36,547 bases of DNA from Plantago elongata (taxonomy: Eukaryota > Streptophyta > Magnoliopsida > Lamiales > Plantaginaceae): positions 1 through 36,547 of the forward strand of contig JAYMSP010001077.1 of assembly GCA_036897095.1 (NCBI GenBank), read 5' to 3'. This document shows, one piece after another, positions 1 through 10,771 of the stretch. The position numbers were made by a program, and so were the translations under genes. Under the pieces are notes generated by a model. It worked only from the letters and a program-made list of their open reading frames with translations. It had not been told where the DNA came from and did not search any database. The number at the start of each line of letters is the position of its first letter. Positions within the stretch are counted from its first letter, which is position 1.

Positions 1-528
1 CCTGATACATAGACATTACAGCTTTAGTGTACAATTATTAACTTACTTGATATTTAGTTTAAATAAACAAATGAACTTTAGTATCACGACTGATCCCTTT
101 CTAAAATATTAATTTTAGGTACTTCAAATCGAGCTGATCGGAGTGGTGAGTGTTACAGTGATCTTTATGAGAAGTGTCTTTACATTTTCAGTTCATAATT
201 ATAAACTTTGTACTCGAGCTTTTATAGTTTTAAAATTCTACTGCATTATTTTATTAGTTTACGAATTAAAATTGTAAGTTTTCATGTCAAATTTTTAGAC
301 GTTTTAGTGGTCGATCTACGTTAAAGTTTTAAGCTCAGGAAGACGGGAACTATTTTCATAATCCGTATTCTAAAAATGTAACGTAGAAAAGTTTCTCTTT
401 GTTTTCTTTTCTTTCTCGCGTCTAGTCTGCCGACTACCCTGATTATGAAACTTTATGCGACTGAAACGTGAACCAGGTGCCGCAAATTTAATATTTGCCT
501 ACGTGGCGATTGACTTAACCTCACAGCC
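1..528. other. Upstream intergenic region of the EamA transporter gene
   Basis: No coding signal is visible here. The sequence is AT-rich. A CT-rich tract (about 395-425, TTTCTCTTTGTTTTC-like) and an ACGTGGC element at 501-507, matching the core of plant ABRE/G-box-like sites, lie within about 200 bases of the likely start codon at 611. This suggests the proximal promoter and 5' UTR, but no clear TATA box was found, so the transcription start is not located. Confidence 0.5.
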
Positions 529-753
529 ATGAATCCGATAATGATTAGTGGTGGGGAAGAAAGAGATCTACACGAAAGCTTCACGACGGTGAGGTCTACT
601 CCACCACTCTATGGCTACTACGCCACCACCATGGCGCCTCCCTCTAAAATACTCCACCATCACCACCACCACTTCTCTCCACTCATCTACTCGCTCTCCT
701 ATCTACCCCCTAAAACTCCGTCGTATCTTCATCTCCTGCACGAACAGTTCTAG
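529..753 (+). other. Possible overlapping upstream ORF of the transporter gene
   Basis: A 74-codon ORF starts 82 bases before the chosen transporter start and overlaps the first coding exon in a different frame. If the transcript begins before 529 this ATG would be met first by scanning ribosomes and could lower transporter translation. Its encoded residues (a His run, then Leu/Pro-rich) resemble no family and are a frame-shadow of the transit-peptide region after 611. Only the part at 529-610 is independent. Whether it lies in the mRNA is unknown. Confidence 0.25.
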
Positions 754-3700
754 AAACAGTACAGTGCCAAATACTAATCCAGTAGATGATATTACTATTA
801 CAACAACAAATACCACTACTAGTACTGCTAATGGTGATGATTTGGATAGAAACGTTGCTTTGAATTTAGTTAAACTACGTCGTGTTGATGCGGATGGTGG
901 ATTGGAAGCGGCGCCTGCAGGGAAGGAGGAAGCTCTGTGGCGGAGGATATTTTTTGCTTCGAGGAAAGTTCGGGGTATCATTTTGCTAAATGTGATCACT
1001 ATTATTTATGGTGAGCGTTGTTATTGATTTCTATCTCTGTGCTTGTTGTTTTATTTTTTTTGCTTTGTTTGTTAAGCAATTGATTGAGCTATCTTGTTGT
1101 TGACTTGTTATTGTAGCTGCTTGGTAGGAATTCGTTAAACGGTGATGTGTTGCTTATATTGATTTCTCTGTCTGTTCAGTGTTGCTTGTTTTCTGCATTG
1201 TTTGTTTAGCAATTGATTGAGCTATCTTGTTGTTATTGTAGCTGCTTAATAGGAAATCTCTAAACGGTGATGTGTTGATTTTGTCGATTTGTCTGTGTGT
1301 TTATAGTCTTGTGCTTCGTTTATTCAGCAACTGATTAAGCTATCCTCTTGTTATTGAAATTGTAGCTGCTTAATAGGAAATCCGGTGATGTTCTACTTTT
1401 GTCGATTTATGTGTCTGTGTTTATTGTTCTCTGCTTCATTTGTTAAGCAATTGATTGAGCTATCCTGTTGTTATTGTAGCTGCTTAATTGGAATTCGTTA
1501 ACCGGTGATCTGTTGCTTATATTGATTTCTCCTTGTGTTTTTTGTTTTTTGCTTTGTTCATTCGGCAATTGACTAGGTTATTTTGTTGTTATTGTAGCTG
1601 CTTAATAGGAATTCATTTTCTCAAACACAAAAAGAAAAGAAAAAGGAATTCGTTGAACGGTGATATATTGCTGACAAATTAGTAATGAATAGTGCGGTCA
1701 GAGTTACATGTTTCATGTGGTTGTTTTTTCCTCTTTAATTGAGTGTTATTGATATGGCCGTTTACAAATGCAACAATGTGTATGTGTAGATAACTATCCA
1801 AATGCCTTTTTTTCCTGCTTGCGAATCTCTTGGGTATGCTCTAGTTTCTTTTAAGTATGGGAGGATCCGCTCCCCTTTAAGGCCTTTCAAGGGTTATATT
1901 GGGCCCTTTGGCCTTTTCTACATACTTTATGTTCAATTGAGAATGAGGCTTATAGAGTAACCATGAGATTTATACTTGCTGCAATAGTATATCGGAGATA
2001 TCACAGATCTTGTCCGTATGTTTGTCTCCTATTTATGGGAAGTGGTGTAATTGCTTCCTGTGCGTGGTGCGGTGAGCTATGGTTAACTATTTTGGTTAAT
2101 GACATATTTTTCGTTTTTGGGCGCAAAGTTTGGATTTGCGTTGTCGGGTTTGATAATATCTGGTAGAGTAGGTTTTTGGGGAATTGGCTGGCATTGTTTT
2201 TTGTGCATAATGTTTCTTGTAGTGGAACTGGAGTTGCTAGTTTGGAAGTTATGGGAGAGTTGTGATTATTGAATGAGCTGATTGTAATCATGTGATTAAA
2301 GATGCCTAGATGGTACGATAATTGTGGTATCTGCCTATTCATATATAAGTTTTTTTTTTTTTTTAAACGGCCATTCAAATTTAAGTTAATATCTTGAGTC
2401 TGCAAATCTAAGTGAATTGATATAGTTGAGTGATTTTTGTGTGGTTCACTTGCTGTATTCACAACGGAATCTAATTCTGATTTCTAAATAAATCAATAGT
2501 AAAAGAAATAATTACTAATACTAATATTGATGCAAATACAGTATGTCAACTCAAACAGACCGGTGTTGTTGTCTTGATGATTGCATCTGAAGTTTGAAGT
2601 GTAGGAAACACGTCGAGTACCAGCAAAGCCAATGTTGTTGAATTTGCAAGCAGTTTAAGATTTGTATTACGTTATATAGTTGGGTATTGGGTTTTGTAGG
2701 CATGCATCATGCAAATGTGTAAAATAGAATGTGGATGTACAAGAAAATAAAAGAATATAATAGCATTTCATAACTCTTTTATAACTTTAAGTTAAAACAT
2801 TATTTGTGAAGAGGTGGGATTCGGGCATGATTCTGATATGGTTAATAATTGTGCAGATTCTGTTATTAATTAGAGTGAATTTATTTTGGAACGTAAACTT
2901 CCCTTCTTGAATGAGAAACTCAGTTGTGGATATTGAATTTAAACGAGCATCTAGATGCTAATTAAGTAATGCCTCAAATGAGTAAGATAATGAACAGAAG
3001 GTGGTCATGCAAGTTTTAAGTGTCTCTGCTGCAAATTTTGGGATATGTGCTGGACCTGCTGGTGGACTAATGTATGACACGATGTTTTGCAGCCAGTAAC
3101 ATTCCTATTGTCAAGGAAGTTGAGGCAATTATTGATCCTGAGGCCTTTACCGTTGTGCGATTTGCCGTGGCTGCCATTCCGTTTATTCCATTTGTATTCA
3201 TGGCCAGAGATGATGCTGAAACTCGCAATGCAGGGATTCTGTTAGGATTTTGGTGCAGTTTAGGGTACATCCTGCAGGCTCTTGGACTCCAGACATCGGA
3301 TGCTGGCCGAGCATCATTTATAACTATGTTCACCGTAAGTTGCTAGTGGCTGACTATTATATTTTCCATTTCAGGCTTTCAGCCATACTAGTTTCTTAAT
3401 GGATCTGTCTTTCTAATGTGAGGTAATCTTTTAGGTAATAGTTGTGCCATTGATTGATGGCTTGCTAGGATCTAAGATACCAGCTCGTACATGGTTTGGA
3501 GCTCTTATGTCTCTTGTTGGAGTTGGAATGCTGGAGTCCAGCGGATCACCTCCATGTGTAAGTGCCTGTTGAATTGTCTAAAACCAATTTGATTTTGTGT
3601 CTCAGAGGATAACCTCCATGTGTACTGGCTACCTTAAATGAAATATCATAAAGGCCAATGTCCCTTGTTTCAGATTGGAGACTTGCTAAACTTCTTAAGC

Positions 3701-5765
3701 GCTATTTCTTTTGGGATTCATATGCTGACTACTGAACGTATTTCTAGAGGTACTAAAAGAGAGAATTTCTTGCCACTCCTTGGATATCAGGTTAGGTCAT
3801 TACACATGCATGCTTTGGTTTTATTAGCTCCAACCAGAATATAATTTGTGTTTTTTACAGATTTGCACTGTTGCCTTTTTCTCAACGACTTGGTACTGCA
3901 TCGAAGGCTGGCTCGGTGGTGATATCCAAAAGGTGAATCCGTTATCATGGACATGGGCAGCAATTTTAGGATTTCCTTGGATACCTGCACTATATACAGG
4001 GATTTTGTCCACGAGCCTGTGCTTATGGGTAGAGGTATAGCCTGTGCTTGTTATTTGTACTCTTTACTGTTCTTGTGTGTTGTCCTTTTGAATTGGGGGT
4101 GGTCTATCTCTTGAATACTTTCCATGCTGAGTTCATGTACAACCTTGCTTCTCCTCACCTTGCACTCCAAATAACAAGGACCGTAGAAATATACCTGTTT
4201 GATCTTAATTCATATCATGCCAATCTCACGCTTTTCTACGTATCATTGGTTTCATCAGATCAACTATCTTTTAGCACATGTATCATAGATTAATCATTCT
4301 TCAGAACACCTCAGTCATGTTTTTTGTTCCAAAACCATATAATGACAAACCTAAATTTAATCACTACACATTTATGATGACTTGTAACAAGTGGCAAAAG
4401 TTCTTGAATCAATGGGCACTGTACAAAAGAATGTGTCACAAAGAGTACATATATGTGACATTGGGATAACCTAGATTCATATCGGGATACTCCAGGTTCC
4501 ATCCGATAATGAAGTGTCACTTGCTCTTTTGCACCTCTTTAAAGAGTTTAGACTAACAAAAGGTGATAGAATTTGTAACTTTGTGTATAAGGTATCAATA
4601 AAGTATGAGGTTGAATAACTACGAAAGGTATTTTTTATGTTGGGTAATTTGTATGTGTTGTCTTGTGGGTTGTAAATTAGCTATAAATGGAAGTGGCATT
4701 GTATAATGGGGACATTTAGAAATGTATTATGTGGCACTATATAGGGGATAGAGGGAGTGTAAGTTGTGTAAGGCTAATGGCTTTGTTCGTGAAACATGAG
4801 AAATGAGTTGTATTGAATCAAATCAAATATTATTCGACAGGTTCATGTTTAGGATTTTTGAAAATACTCCAAATGTCTGTGAAAGTGTATAAAGTTGATT
4901 CAAGCAAAACTGCTTTCTACTGGTCTCTGCTGTAAGTTTGAATGCTGCAGGATCGTTTGCAGCGCTTTTAACTTTTATGTTATTGTTGTAACATCTTGAT
5001 TATTTGTCACAGTATGATTGAGGCCTCTATTATGTGTACATGGTTCCATAATGATGATACATGCAGATGACTGCCATGCGTGATGTTTCTGCCACAGAAA
5101 CTGCGATAATTTACGGGTTGGAGCCAGTGTGGGGTGCTGGATTTGCTTGGTTCTTTCTTGGTGAAAGATGGGGTGTCAGTGGGTGGATTGGAGCCGTGTT
5201 AGTGCTGGGTAAAATATTCCCCTCCCTCTTACATGTGATAAACAAGTTTCATCTAAATGCTAAAATGCTTCATGTTTCATTTGCGATTGCATTCTGCTGA
5301 ATATATTTGTAGTAATAAACATTACTGAAAACTAGGAAGTAGCTTAACATGGATGTCACTGATTAAAGATTCAACTGTGTTCAAGTATTGTGTGTTAATA
5401 TGTTGATTGAACTGCGTGTCTAATGCATGATGCGAGGAATATGTTAGTGGATTACTCTAAGGACTGGTGCCTGACGATATACACATATCTTTCTTCACTC
5501 CTTAGCTAGGCTATCCTTCATGTCAAACCATTAAGGCTAGAAGTTCTCGCCTGGTGGAGACTTAAGTGTTATTTTGGTGCATTTTGCAGCTGGAAGTTTA
5601 ATGGTCCAGATAATGGGAGCAAAGTCCGACCCGTTACCAAGAGAGACCACGAAGGGAGGTGCAGAAGCTATTGATTTCTTGATATCAGACAAGCCAACAA
5701 GTTTCTCCGTGTCCCCTGTTGTTGTAAAAAACAGGAAAAGTTCAACCGAGGTAATAAAGAAGTGA
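611..5765 (+). CDS. EamA/DMT-family plastid membrane transporter (WAT1-related, At3g02690-like)
   Basis: Seven exons join into one 457-residue protein: 611-1010, 3093-3334, 3435-3557, 3674-3790, 3861-4034, 5067-5208 and 5590-5765. All introns are GT-AG and the exon lengths sum to 1374 bases, an exact number of codons. Residues 1 to about 75 are rich in Ser, Thr and Pro and poor in acidic residues, as in a chloroplast transit peptide. The rest is a chain of hydrophobic helices with two EamA repeats. The first begins near the VITIIYASNIPIVKEVE segment that spans junction 1. The second contains AIIYGLEPVWGAGFAWFFLGE and ends in VLAGSLMVQIMGA, the usual DMT signature (GEPVWA.GE.....G..LI..G). I recognise this as the plant family containing Arabidopsis At3g02690. 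The substrate is not known to me. The start at 611 is chosen because it is the first ATG in frame with exon 2. An out-of-frame ATG lies upstream at 529. Confidence 0.9.
1011..3092 (+). other. Intron 1 of the transporter gene (2082 bases)
   Basis: This phase-1 intron starts GTGAGC and ends TTTTGCAG. It is much longer than introns 2-4 (about 70-116 bases). The first 600 bases carry a tandem array listed separately. The remainder is AT-rich, with a T run at 2350-2364 and no recognisable coding sequence. The short ORFs seen on both strands inside it have no family resemblance. Confidence 0.85.
1040..1680 (+). repeat. Tandem repeat array, about 114-125 bp unit, five copies
   Basis: The motif GTAGCTGCTTAATAGGAA (with small changes) recurs at about 1113, 1238, 1362, 1476 and 1594. 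It is preceded each time by CAATTGATTGAGCTATC-like sequence and followed by CGTTAAACGGTGATGTGTTG-like sequence. Spacings are 125, 124, 114 and 118 bases. The array lies wholly in intron 1, starting about 30 bases after the 5' splice site. Copies differ by substitutions and short indels, so the array is not freshly made. Confidence 0.85.
4035..5066 (+). other. Intron 5 of the transporter gene, with inserted repeat
   Basis: This 1032-base intron (GTATAG...ATGCAG, phase 0) separates the exon ending in CLWVE from the exon starting MTAMRDVSATE. It is longer than its neighbours and carries a 137-base segment (4687-4823) repeated elsewhere in the window, so part of its length is probably inserted DNA. 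Confidence 0.8.
4687..4823 (+). repeat. 137-bp dispersed repeat, copy 1
   Basis: The segment from ATGGAAGTGGCATTG to TTGTATTGAATCAAAT is matched over its full 137 bases, without gaps, by 25814-25950 in the same orientation, with only about ten differences by eye. It contains GGGATAGAGGGAGTG, reminiscent of the GGGACGGAGGGAGTA end of Stowaway-type MITEs. I could not find a matching opposite terminus, so the class is uncertain. Confidence 0.8.
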
Positions 5766-7520
5766 TTTGATATCTGGATAACTCATCTAACAAAGTAATA
5801 TTTATCTCGGTCCTTTTTTCTCTTCTGCTAATTTCCTAGTAAGCTTTTGATGAGACACATCCTTAACAATTACACTAATTTACATTCAGAAGTAATATGG
5901 AATTTAAAAATATCATGAATGTCCACTAGTCCTGCCCAAGCTCTCCATGTTCTATTTTTTCATTGTACTTCCAGTACTGTATTACATTATAAATTAAGAA
6001 GGATATATCTATAAATGTTCTGGGATGGAACTGAACATGGATTTGGACGTCGCAGCTTCCCATTAGGCTAGAATGCGTGGACGGACAACCCCAATCTAAG
6101 CATACACTTGTTGTATCAGTATTCCTGTATACATTCTATTGTACCGGCCCTGTTATGTGATGTATTTATTCATGCCTACAAGCAGGGGCTTATTGTTATG
6201 CATTTTGAATGGTATGAAATACTCTTTTTCAGTGTGGTCTTACTCTCATAATCAAATAATATTAGGGAATTATGGTGATTTGAGTGTAATTAGAACTATA
6301 CATTTCAGTGTTGTTGCTATACAAACAGGGGCTCAACAAACATCAATATTGAATATGTCACTCGCACCATCCCTGATAACTTTATTCAGTATGATTGACA
6401 CACAATTTTAAGCGAGTTAAAGTATAGATAAGATATTAAAAAAGTGAGAAATGTACCTTAGTGGTATAATATGAAATTTGTATAAAGTTGAGATTGTCTA
6501 TTATTTATTAGGTGTGGGTAGTTTTTTTTATTTTTAATGTGTAAAGTTTTGTGTAATTCCATAAAATAGCAAAGGTATGAAGTGCAGGTGTGAGAAAGTA
6601 GATCTCACATGTAATAAGGCAATGAGGTGAATTCCATACGTGCTCATGCCAGATGTCGCAATTAACATTATAACATTAATCCATACAAGTTCAACAATTT
6701 ACGACTATGACCAAAACCATCGTAGCGTGCATATGTGAAAATTAGAAGAGAGTTAATGCATTTGTAACTGAGTGACAGCTTAAACATCCTAAACCTCCGA
6801 AGTGGTTAGACACTCTATACCTAGGAGGTGGTGATTAAAGTCTAAAATGTATCGAATAATAAATTCGTCCTTATTCAGCTATTATAATCATATAAAAAAA
6901 GAAAAAATAGAAGTGTGATAAAATGAATGGAGAAAAGAGATAATAAGAACAATCCCTTTTCAACCTCACTCACAGGCCAGAAAAATTATCATTTGAACTA
7001 CTACTCATCTCAAACAATGTAAAAATTATGGAGTTGCATACTTGCATTATTGTTAGGGCAGCATGTAATCTTATTGGACAGATCTGTGCGGGAACTGTCA
7101 AAATTAAAGAAAACAGACTTTAGATTCTAATACTCAAGTTCCAAAACTAAAACAAGGTCCTACTGAAACTTTTGAAGAATTGAATTTCTGGTTGACAACA
7201 CTGATGAGTTAAATGTTAGCACTTGGCTACAATCATCTATGAGACAAATCCAAGATGATACTTGATTGTTGAAACTTGAAACATCGCACACCTTGTGAAA
7301 AGAAGGAAAGTATTGAGACTCCTGAAGAACACGATCTTTATGTAAATGCATGAGAAACATGTGAGTGAAGAGATTGAAAGGAGAGGAGCCAATGAGAAAG
7401 TGAAAAGGCATCTTTGTTCAAGTACTATATATACAAAGCTCTAGTGTACAACTCTGGGTCAATGAACACTTGATTTCAGTAGGCTAGAGGAAATTCGTCA
7501 GAAACTCTAGTGGTAGGAAA
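5766..7520. other. Transporter 3' UTR and AT-rich intergenic DNA
   Basis: The 3' UTR begins after the TGA at 5763-5765. No canonical AATAAA signal was obvious. The rest is AT-rich. Around 6797-6845 a stretch reading AGTGGTTAGACACTC followed by GGAGGTGGTGATTAAAGTC loosely recalls a decayed tRNA-derived SINE head. The minus-strand ORF at 7160-7411 (83 codons) resembles no family I know. Confidence 0.5.
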
Positions 7521-7690
7521 CAAACTGTGCTTCCACTACCAATTACCTGGACATTTCAAGAAAATCTATCCTCAGCTCACAAAATACAAGACTGGAGATA
7601 GAAAGTAGAGAAGAAACTTCCGGAAAACTCAGAAGGTTATGCTCATTGAATATTTAAAAAAAAAATTCTAACGCTAACTGGCTGCTCTTG
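7500..7690 (+). pseudogene. Degenerate Gag-type zinc-knuckle remnant
   Basis: In frame from about 7501, the translation includes LCFHYQLPGHFKKIYPQ (knuckle codons 7528-7569). It keeps the exact C-x2-C-x4-H-x4-C spacing of a retroelement zinc knuckle, with the second and third Cys both replaced by Tyr. The reading frame is broken by a TAG shortly after, and by an A run near 7652-7661. This looks like an old gag fragment of a retroelement. No longer alignment is visible, so the element class is open. Confidence 0.4.
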
Positions 7691-7707
7691 ATGTTGGATC
7701 AACAACG

Positions 7708-7864
7708 TGAAAGGATATCTTCCGTAAATTATATCAAAGAGAATTACAAAGTATTTATAGTACAAGAGTCTAATTAAGTATTCTAGAGTTAGGAAACTAA
7801 TTCTACTAAACTAGCTAGATTACATAACTATACTAATCCTAGTCTAATTTTATAATCTATCACA
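7708..7864 (-). repeat. 3' LTR of the copia element (157 bp)
   Basis: On the plus strand it reads TGAAAGGATATCTTCCG... to ...CTATCACA, so on the element strand it runs TG...CA. It aligns along its length with 12470-12638, with scattered substitutions and a 12-base or so gap, roughly 88-90% by eye. The terminal dinucleotides and the abutting purine tract fix its ends. Confidence 0.9.
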
Positions 7865-7884
7865 CCCCTGCAGTCATAGGGGAG

Positions 7885-8791
7885 GTGGTCGAACGCTGAG
7901 ACTGGAGCCAAAATCTTTAAACAAAACCCGTGGTACGCCTTTAGTGAAAATATCCACTATTTGATATCTCGACGGAACATGGAGTACTTGAACATCACCC
8001 CGAGCAACATGTTCACGTACAAAATGTATATCCATCTTAATATGCTTGGTTCGTTGATGCTGAATCGGATTACCCGAAAGGTATATCGCACTTACATTAT
8101 CACATTACATCAAAGTAGCTTTTGAGATTGGATAATGCAATTCTAGCAGTAAATTTCGTAACTAACAAGATTCTGTCACTACATTCGCAACTCCACGATA
8201 CTCGGCTTCAGCACTGGAACAGGACATGGTAGGCTGTCGCTTAGAGGACCAGGAGATAAGGTTATCTCCTAGATATACGCAGTACCTAGAAGTCGATCGT
8301 CGAGTATCCAGACATCCGCCCCAATCTGCATCAGTATACAAGACAAGAGTAGAACTAGGCGAAGAATAGAGGTGGAGTCCATAGTAGAGTGTGCCTTGCA
8401 AATATCGAATAATGCGTTTAAGCGCATTCATGTGAACACTGCGAGGGTCATACATGTGAAGACATATCTGTTGAACGACATACGAGATATCCGGTCGAGT
8501 AAAAGTCAAATATTGAAATGCACTAGAGAGACTACGATACCACGTAGGATCGTCAAAGAGGGCCCCATCGCCGCGGCTTACCTTGGGGTTGGAGTCGACC
8601 GGTATAGCAGTGGGTTTACAAGAGGACATCCCCGCTCGATCAATAATCTCTTCGACATATTTGCGTTGAGATAAGAACATCCCATGCTTATGATGAGTAA
8701 CCACAATCCCGAGAAAATAATTCAACGGTCTGAGGTCCTTCATAGCGAATTCCGAAGCAAGAAGTGCCATGATATATCGTCGAAGAGTCAA
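7885..8791 (-). pseudogene. Copia reverse transcriptase thumb and RNase H
   Basis: The ORF at 8162-8791 carries FAMKDLRPLNYFLGIVVTHH and MFLSQRKYVEEIIDRAGM, the standard post-catalytic block. It continues with YLTFTRPDISYVVQQICLHM and ends in the RNase H part LYTDADWGGCLDTRRSTS with SSAEAEYRGVANVVTE. The DADW, SAEAEY motifs of copia RNase H are intact. After a stop the homology continues on the same strand to about 7885 (HIKMDIHFVREHV-like and VLHVPSRYQIVDIFTKG-like segments), the C-terminal end just before the polypurine tract. Confidence 0.87.
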
Positions 8792-8799
8792 AAGATGTG

Positions 8800-9305
8800 G
8801 TCAGGATAATATCATCTGCGAATAACAGTAGATATGCTCGGTCCTTTCCTTCCTGTAAACAAAAAGAGAGTTATCCAAACGACTACTATCAAATCCCAAT
8901 GTTGCCACAAAGTCTGCAAATCGCCTGTACCAAGCTCGTGGAGCTTGTAATGTCCATAGACAGATTTCTGAAGAAGGCAGACATAATCCATATGAGTAGG
9001 TCACGAAAACCCATAGGTTGATGTATATAAACGGTCTCCTTAAGGTCCCCATGCAAGAAGACATTTTTGACATCGAGTTGGTGAATTGACCAATGCTTAG
9101 ATAAAGCCAAACTCAGAATGGTGCGAATCATAGCTGGTTTGACCACAAGACTAAACGTCTCAACACAATCAATGCCCACATGTTGTGTTTTTCCATCACC
9201 TACAAGACGGGCTTTATGTCTCTCAAAGTCACCGTTAGATTTAAACTTATGAGTAAAAATCCACATAGAACGAATAATATTGACATTAGGTGGACGGGGC
9301 ACCAA
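8800..9305 (-). pseudogene. Copia reverse transcriptase, N-terminal half (frameshifted)
   Basis: Recognisable blocks on the minus strand are FERHKARLVGDGKTQHVGID (usual ...KARLVAKGF.Q..GID), then SIHQLDVKNVFLHGDLKETVY (palm Asp in QLDVK.AFL.G.L...VY). After a frame change near 9010 come LCLPSSEICLWTLQAPRAWY and FVATLGFDSSRLDNSLF. Another frame change near 8845 puts the F-A-D-D catalytic box (about 8800-8830) out of frame with the upstream part. At least two frameshifts make it non-functional. Confidence 0.85.
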
Positions 9306-9314
9306 CTCCTACGT

Positions 9315-9983
9315 CTAATTTTTAATAAGAGCATCATATTCGTCGTTCATAGACAATTTCCAATTTGGATCCCTAGGAGCAGAAACTGGATTACGAGGAA
9401 TGGAGAATTTTGTAATCGTGGCTAAGTTTACATAATCTGGCCTATAGACCTTGGGATTAGGTATGCGATTCCGAACGGGTCGGCTAGAGGGGTCTGGATC
9501 GATGGGAAAAGGAATCGTAGATGGAGGCAGTGTGTTGGGTGGTGGAACGGCAAGTGGGGTAACCGAAATAGGTGCTGGTCGAATTGGGGAAGGAGAATTC
9601 GACCGAGCAGGTGACACATCAGGCTGGCGATTGGTCACTTGTCGACCGGACGACGCTGCAGGCGGGCGATTGGACGCCTATTGACCTGGCGACGCGGCCG
9701 TACATGGAGCGGTGGCCGGCAGCTGTGCAATACGGACATTAGGGGAGTCCAGGTTCAAAAATTCATAACCCGGGGAGGGAGATGGATTGAATTTTGCAAA
9801 CGGAAACTGGGTTTCGTAAAAAATCACATGCCGAGAGATAAGAATCTTACGATTTGAAATATCATAACACTTATAACCCCTATGATTATCTGGGTACCCC
9901 AAAAATACGCAAGGTGTGGACCTCACGTGAAGTTTGTGAATAGTATTGGAAGGTGTAAATGGATAGCAAAGGCAACCAAACAC
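9315..9983 (-). pseudogene. Copia integrase C-terminal region and linker to reverse transcriptase
   Basis: The minus strand reads MFGCLCYPFTPSN, STPCVFLGYPDNHRGYKCYD and KILISRHVIFYE. This is the usual copia segment after the integrase core (FG..CY........KL..RS..C.FLGY....KGYKC.D....K...SRHV.F.E). It passes into a Pro/Ser-rich linker with RPVRNRIPNPKVY and then WKLSMNDEYDALIKN (usual W..AM..EY.AL..N). Two frames are needed, with a stop near 9678, so the frame is broken within the linker. Confidence 0.8.
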
Positions 9984-10032
9984 CCGAAGATGGTCATAGG
10001 AAGGTTTACGATGGTAGAGTATTTCAAGGGGG

Positions 10033-10771
10033 TCATTTATGATCCAGGAGTTTGCTAGGTAAAATATTGAGTAGGTAAGTAGCCATGGTTAGTGCGTGGT
10101 GCCAGAAAGAAGGGGGCATCGATGCATGAGTGAGCAATGTACGAATGATGTTATTTATGGAGCAAATCTTTCGTTCGGCTTTACCATTCTGAGATGAAGT
10201 ATGAGGATAAGAAAATCGAAACGATAATCCATTAGTTTCACAAAACTTCTCAAAATGGTGGTTTTTACCCCCCCCCCCCCCCCCCATTATCACATTGGAT
10301 GGTTTTAATGTGTCGTTCAAATTGGGTAAGGATGTAAGTATGAAAGATCAAGATTTTGTCATAAACAACGCATTTCTTGGCTAGGGGAAAAGTCCATAAG
10401 AAGTTTGAGAAATCATCAGGAAAAAACACATAATAACGATGGCCAATTGAACTTAAAACAGGATATGTCCATAAATCACTGTGAATAATGTCATAAGGCA
10501 ACAATGTTTTAAATAAAGATGACTCAAATGGTAACTTAATCTGTTTACCAAGAATACAAGAACGACAAATACTAGTAGGCTTAGGCTTATTGCAAACAAC
10601 ATGCTTGTCTAGCCTAAGAGTCTCCAAAATAACATGCCCGGGATGACCTAAACGCTCATGCCAAGTTGGCACGGACACTGCTGCAAACAACGAAGGTTGG
10701 TGGTTGGGAAGGGTGATGTTGGTGAATTGGTAGAGACCTTGACTATCACATATCACTATTGCCATCCCCAT
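10033..10771 (-). pseudogene. Copia GAG-pre-integrase and integrase core (interrupted by a homopolymer)
   Basis: The minus strand encodes WHERLGHPGHVILETL and then CRSCILGKQIKLPF, the HHCC-type zinc-binding region (H..R.GH.......L......C..C..GK). It continues with IIHSDLWTYPVLSSIGHRYYV (first catalytic Asp in HSDLW) and IKTIQCDNGG (second catalytic Asp). Directly at the DNGG(R/E)F site an 18-base C run on the plus strand (10268-10285) replaces codons and shifts the frame. The core resumes in another frame with FEKFCETNGLSFRFSYPHT, then SQNGKAERKICSINNIIRTLL (usual QNG.AERKHRHI), so the catalytic Glu region survives as QNGKAE. Confidence 0.85.
10268..10285 (+). repeat. Poly-C homopolymer, 18 bases
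   Basis: An uninterrupted run of 18 C lies inside the integrase core, at the codons for the Asp-Asn-Gly-Gly site. It may be a slipped expansion of a GG-rich codon pair, or an assembly/sequencing artefact. Either way it shifts the frame. Confidence 0.9.

Noticed and set aside
703..999. 98-codon minus-strand ORF over exon 1 of the transporter
   Set aside because: It is the antisense shadow of the plus-strand coding exon; the residues are low in complexity and match no family.
2001..2462. 153-codon minus-strand ORF in intron 1
   Set aside because: It is Asn/Ser/Thr/Leu-rich, spans an A run and has no domain. It lies inside a well supported intron.
4048..4520. Several ORFs in intron 5 of the transporter gene
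   Set aside because: They start just after a splice site supported by protein continuity, and have no similarity to the transporter or any family.
6795..6850. tRNA gene or SINE
   Set aside because: The A-box-like part is fair, but the B-box position reads GTGATTAAAGTC and no cloverleaf folds. It is too weak to list as a repeat.
7160..7411. 83-codon minus-strand ORF
   Set aside because: No family is recognised. The opposite strand may instead carry a decayed gag-like frame.
9451..9857. Plus-strand Gly/Arg-rich ORFs
   Set aside because: They are antisense to the copia integrase-RT linker; the Gly/Arg content comes from Pro/Ser-rich codons on the other strand.
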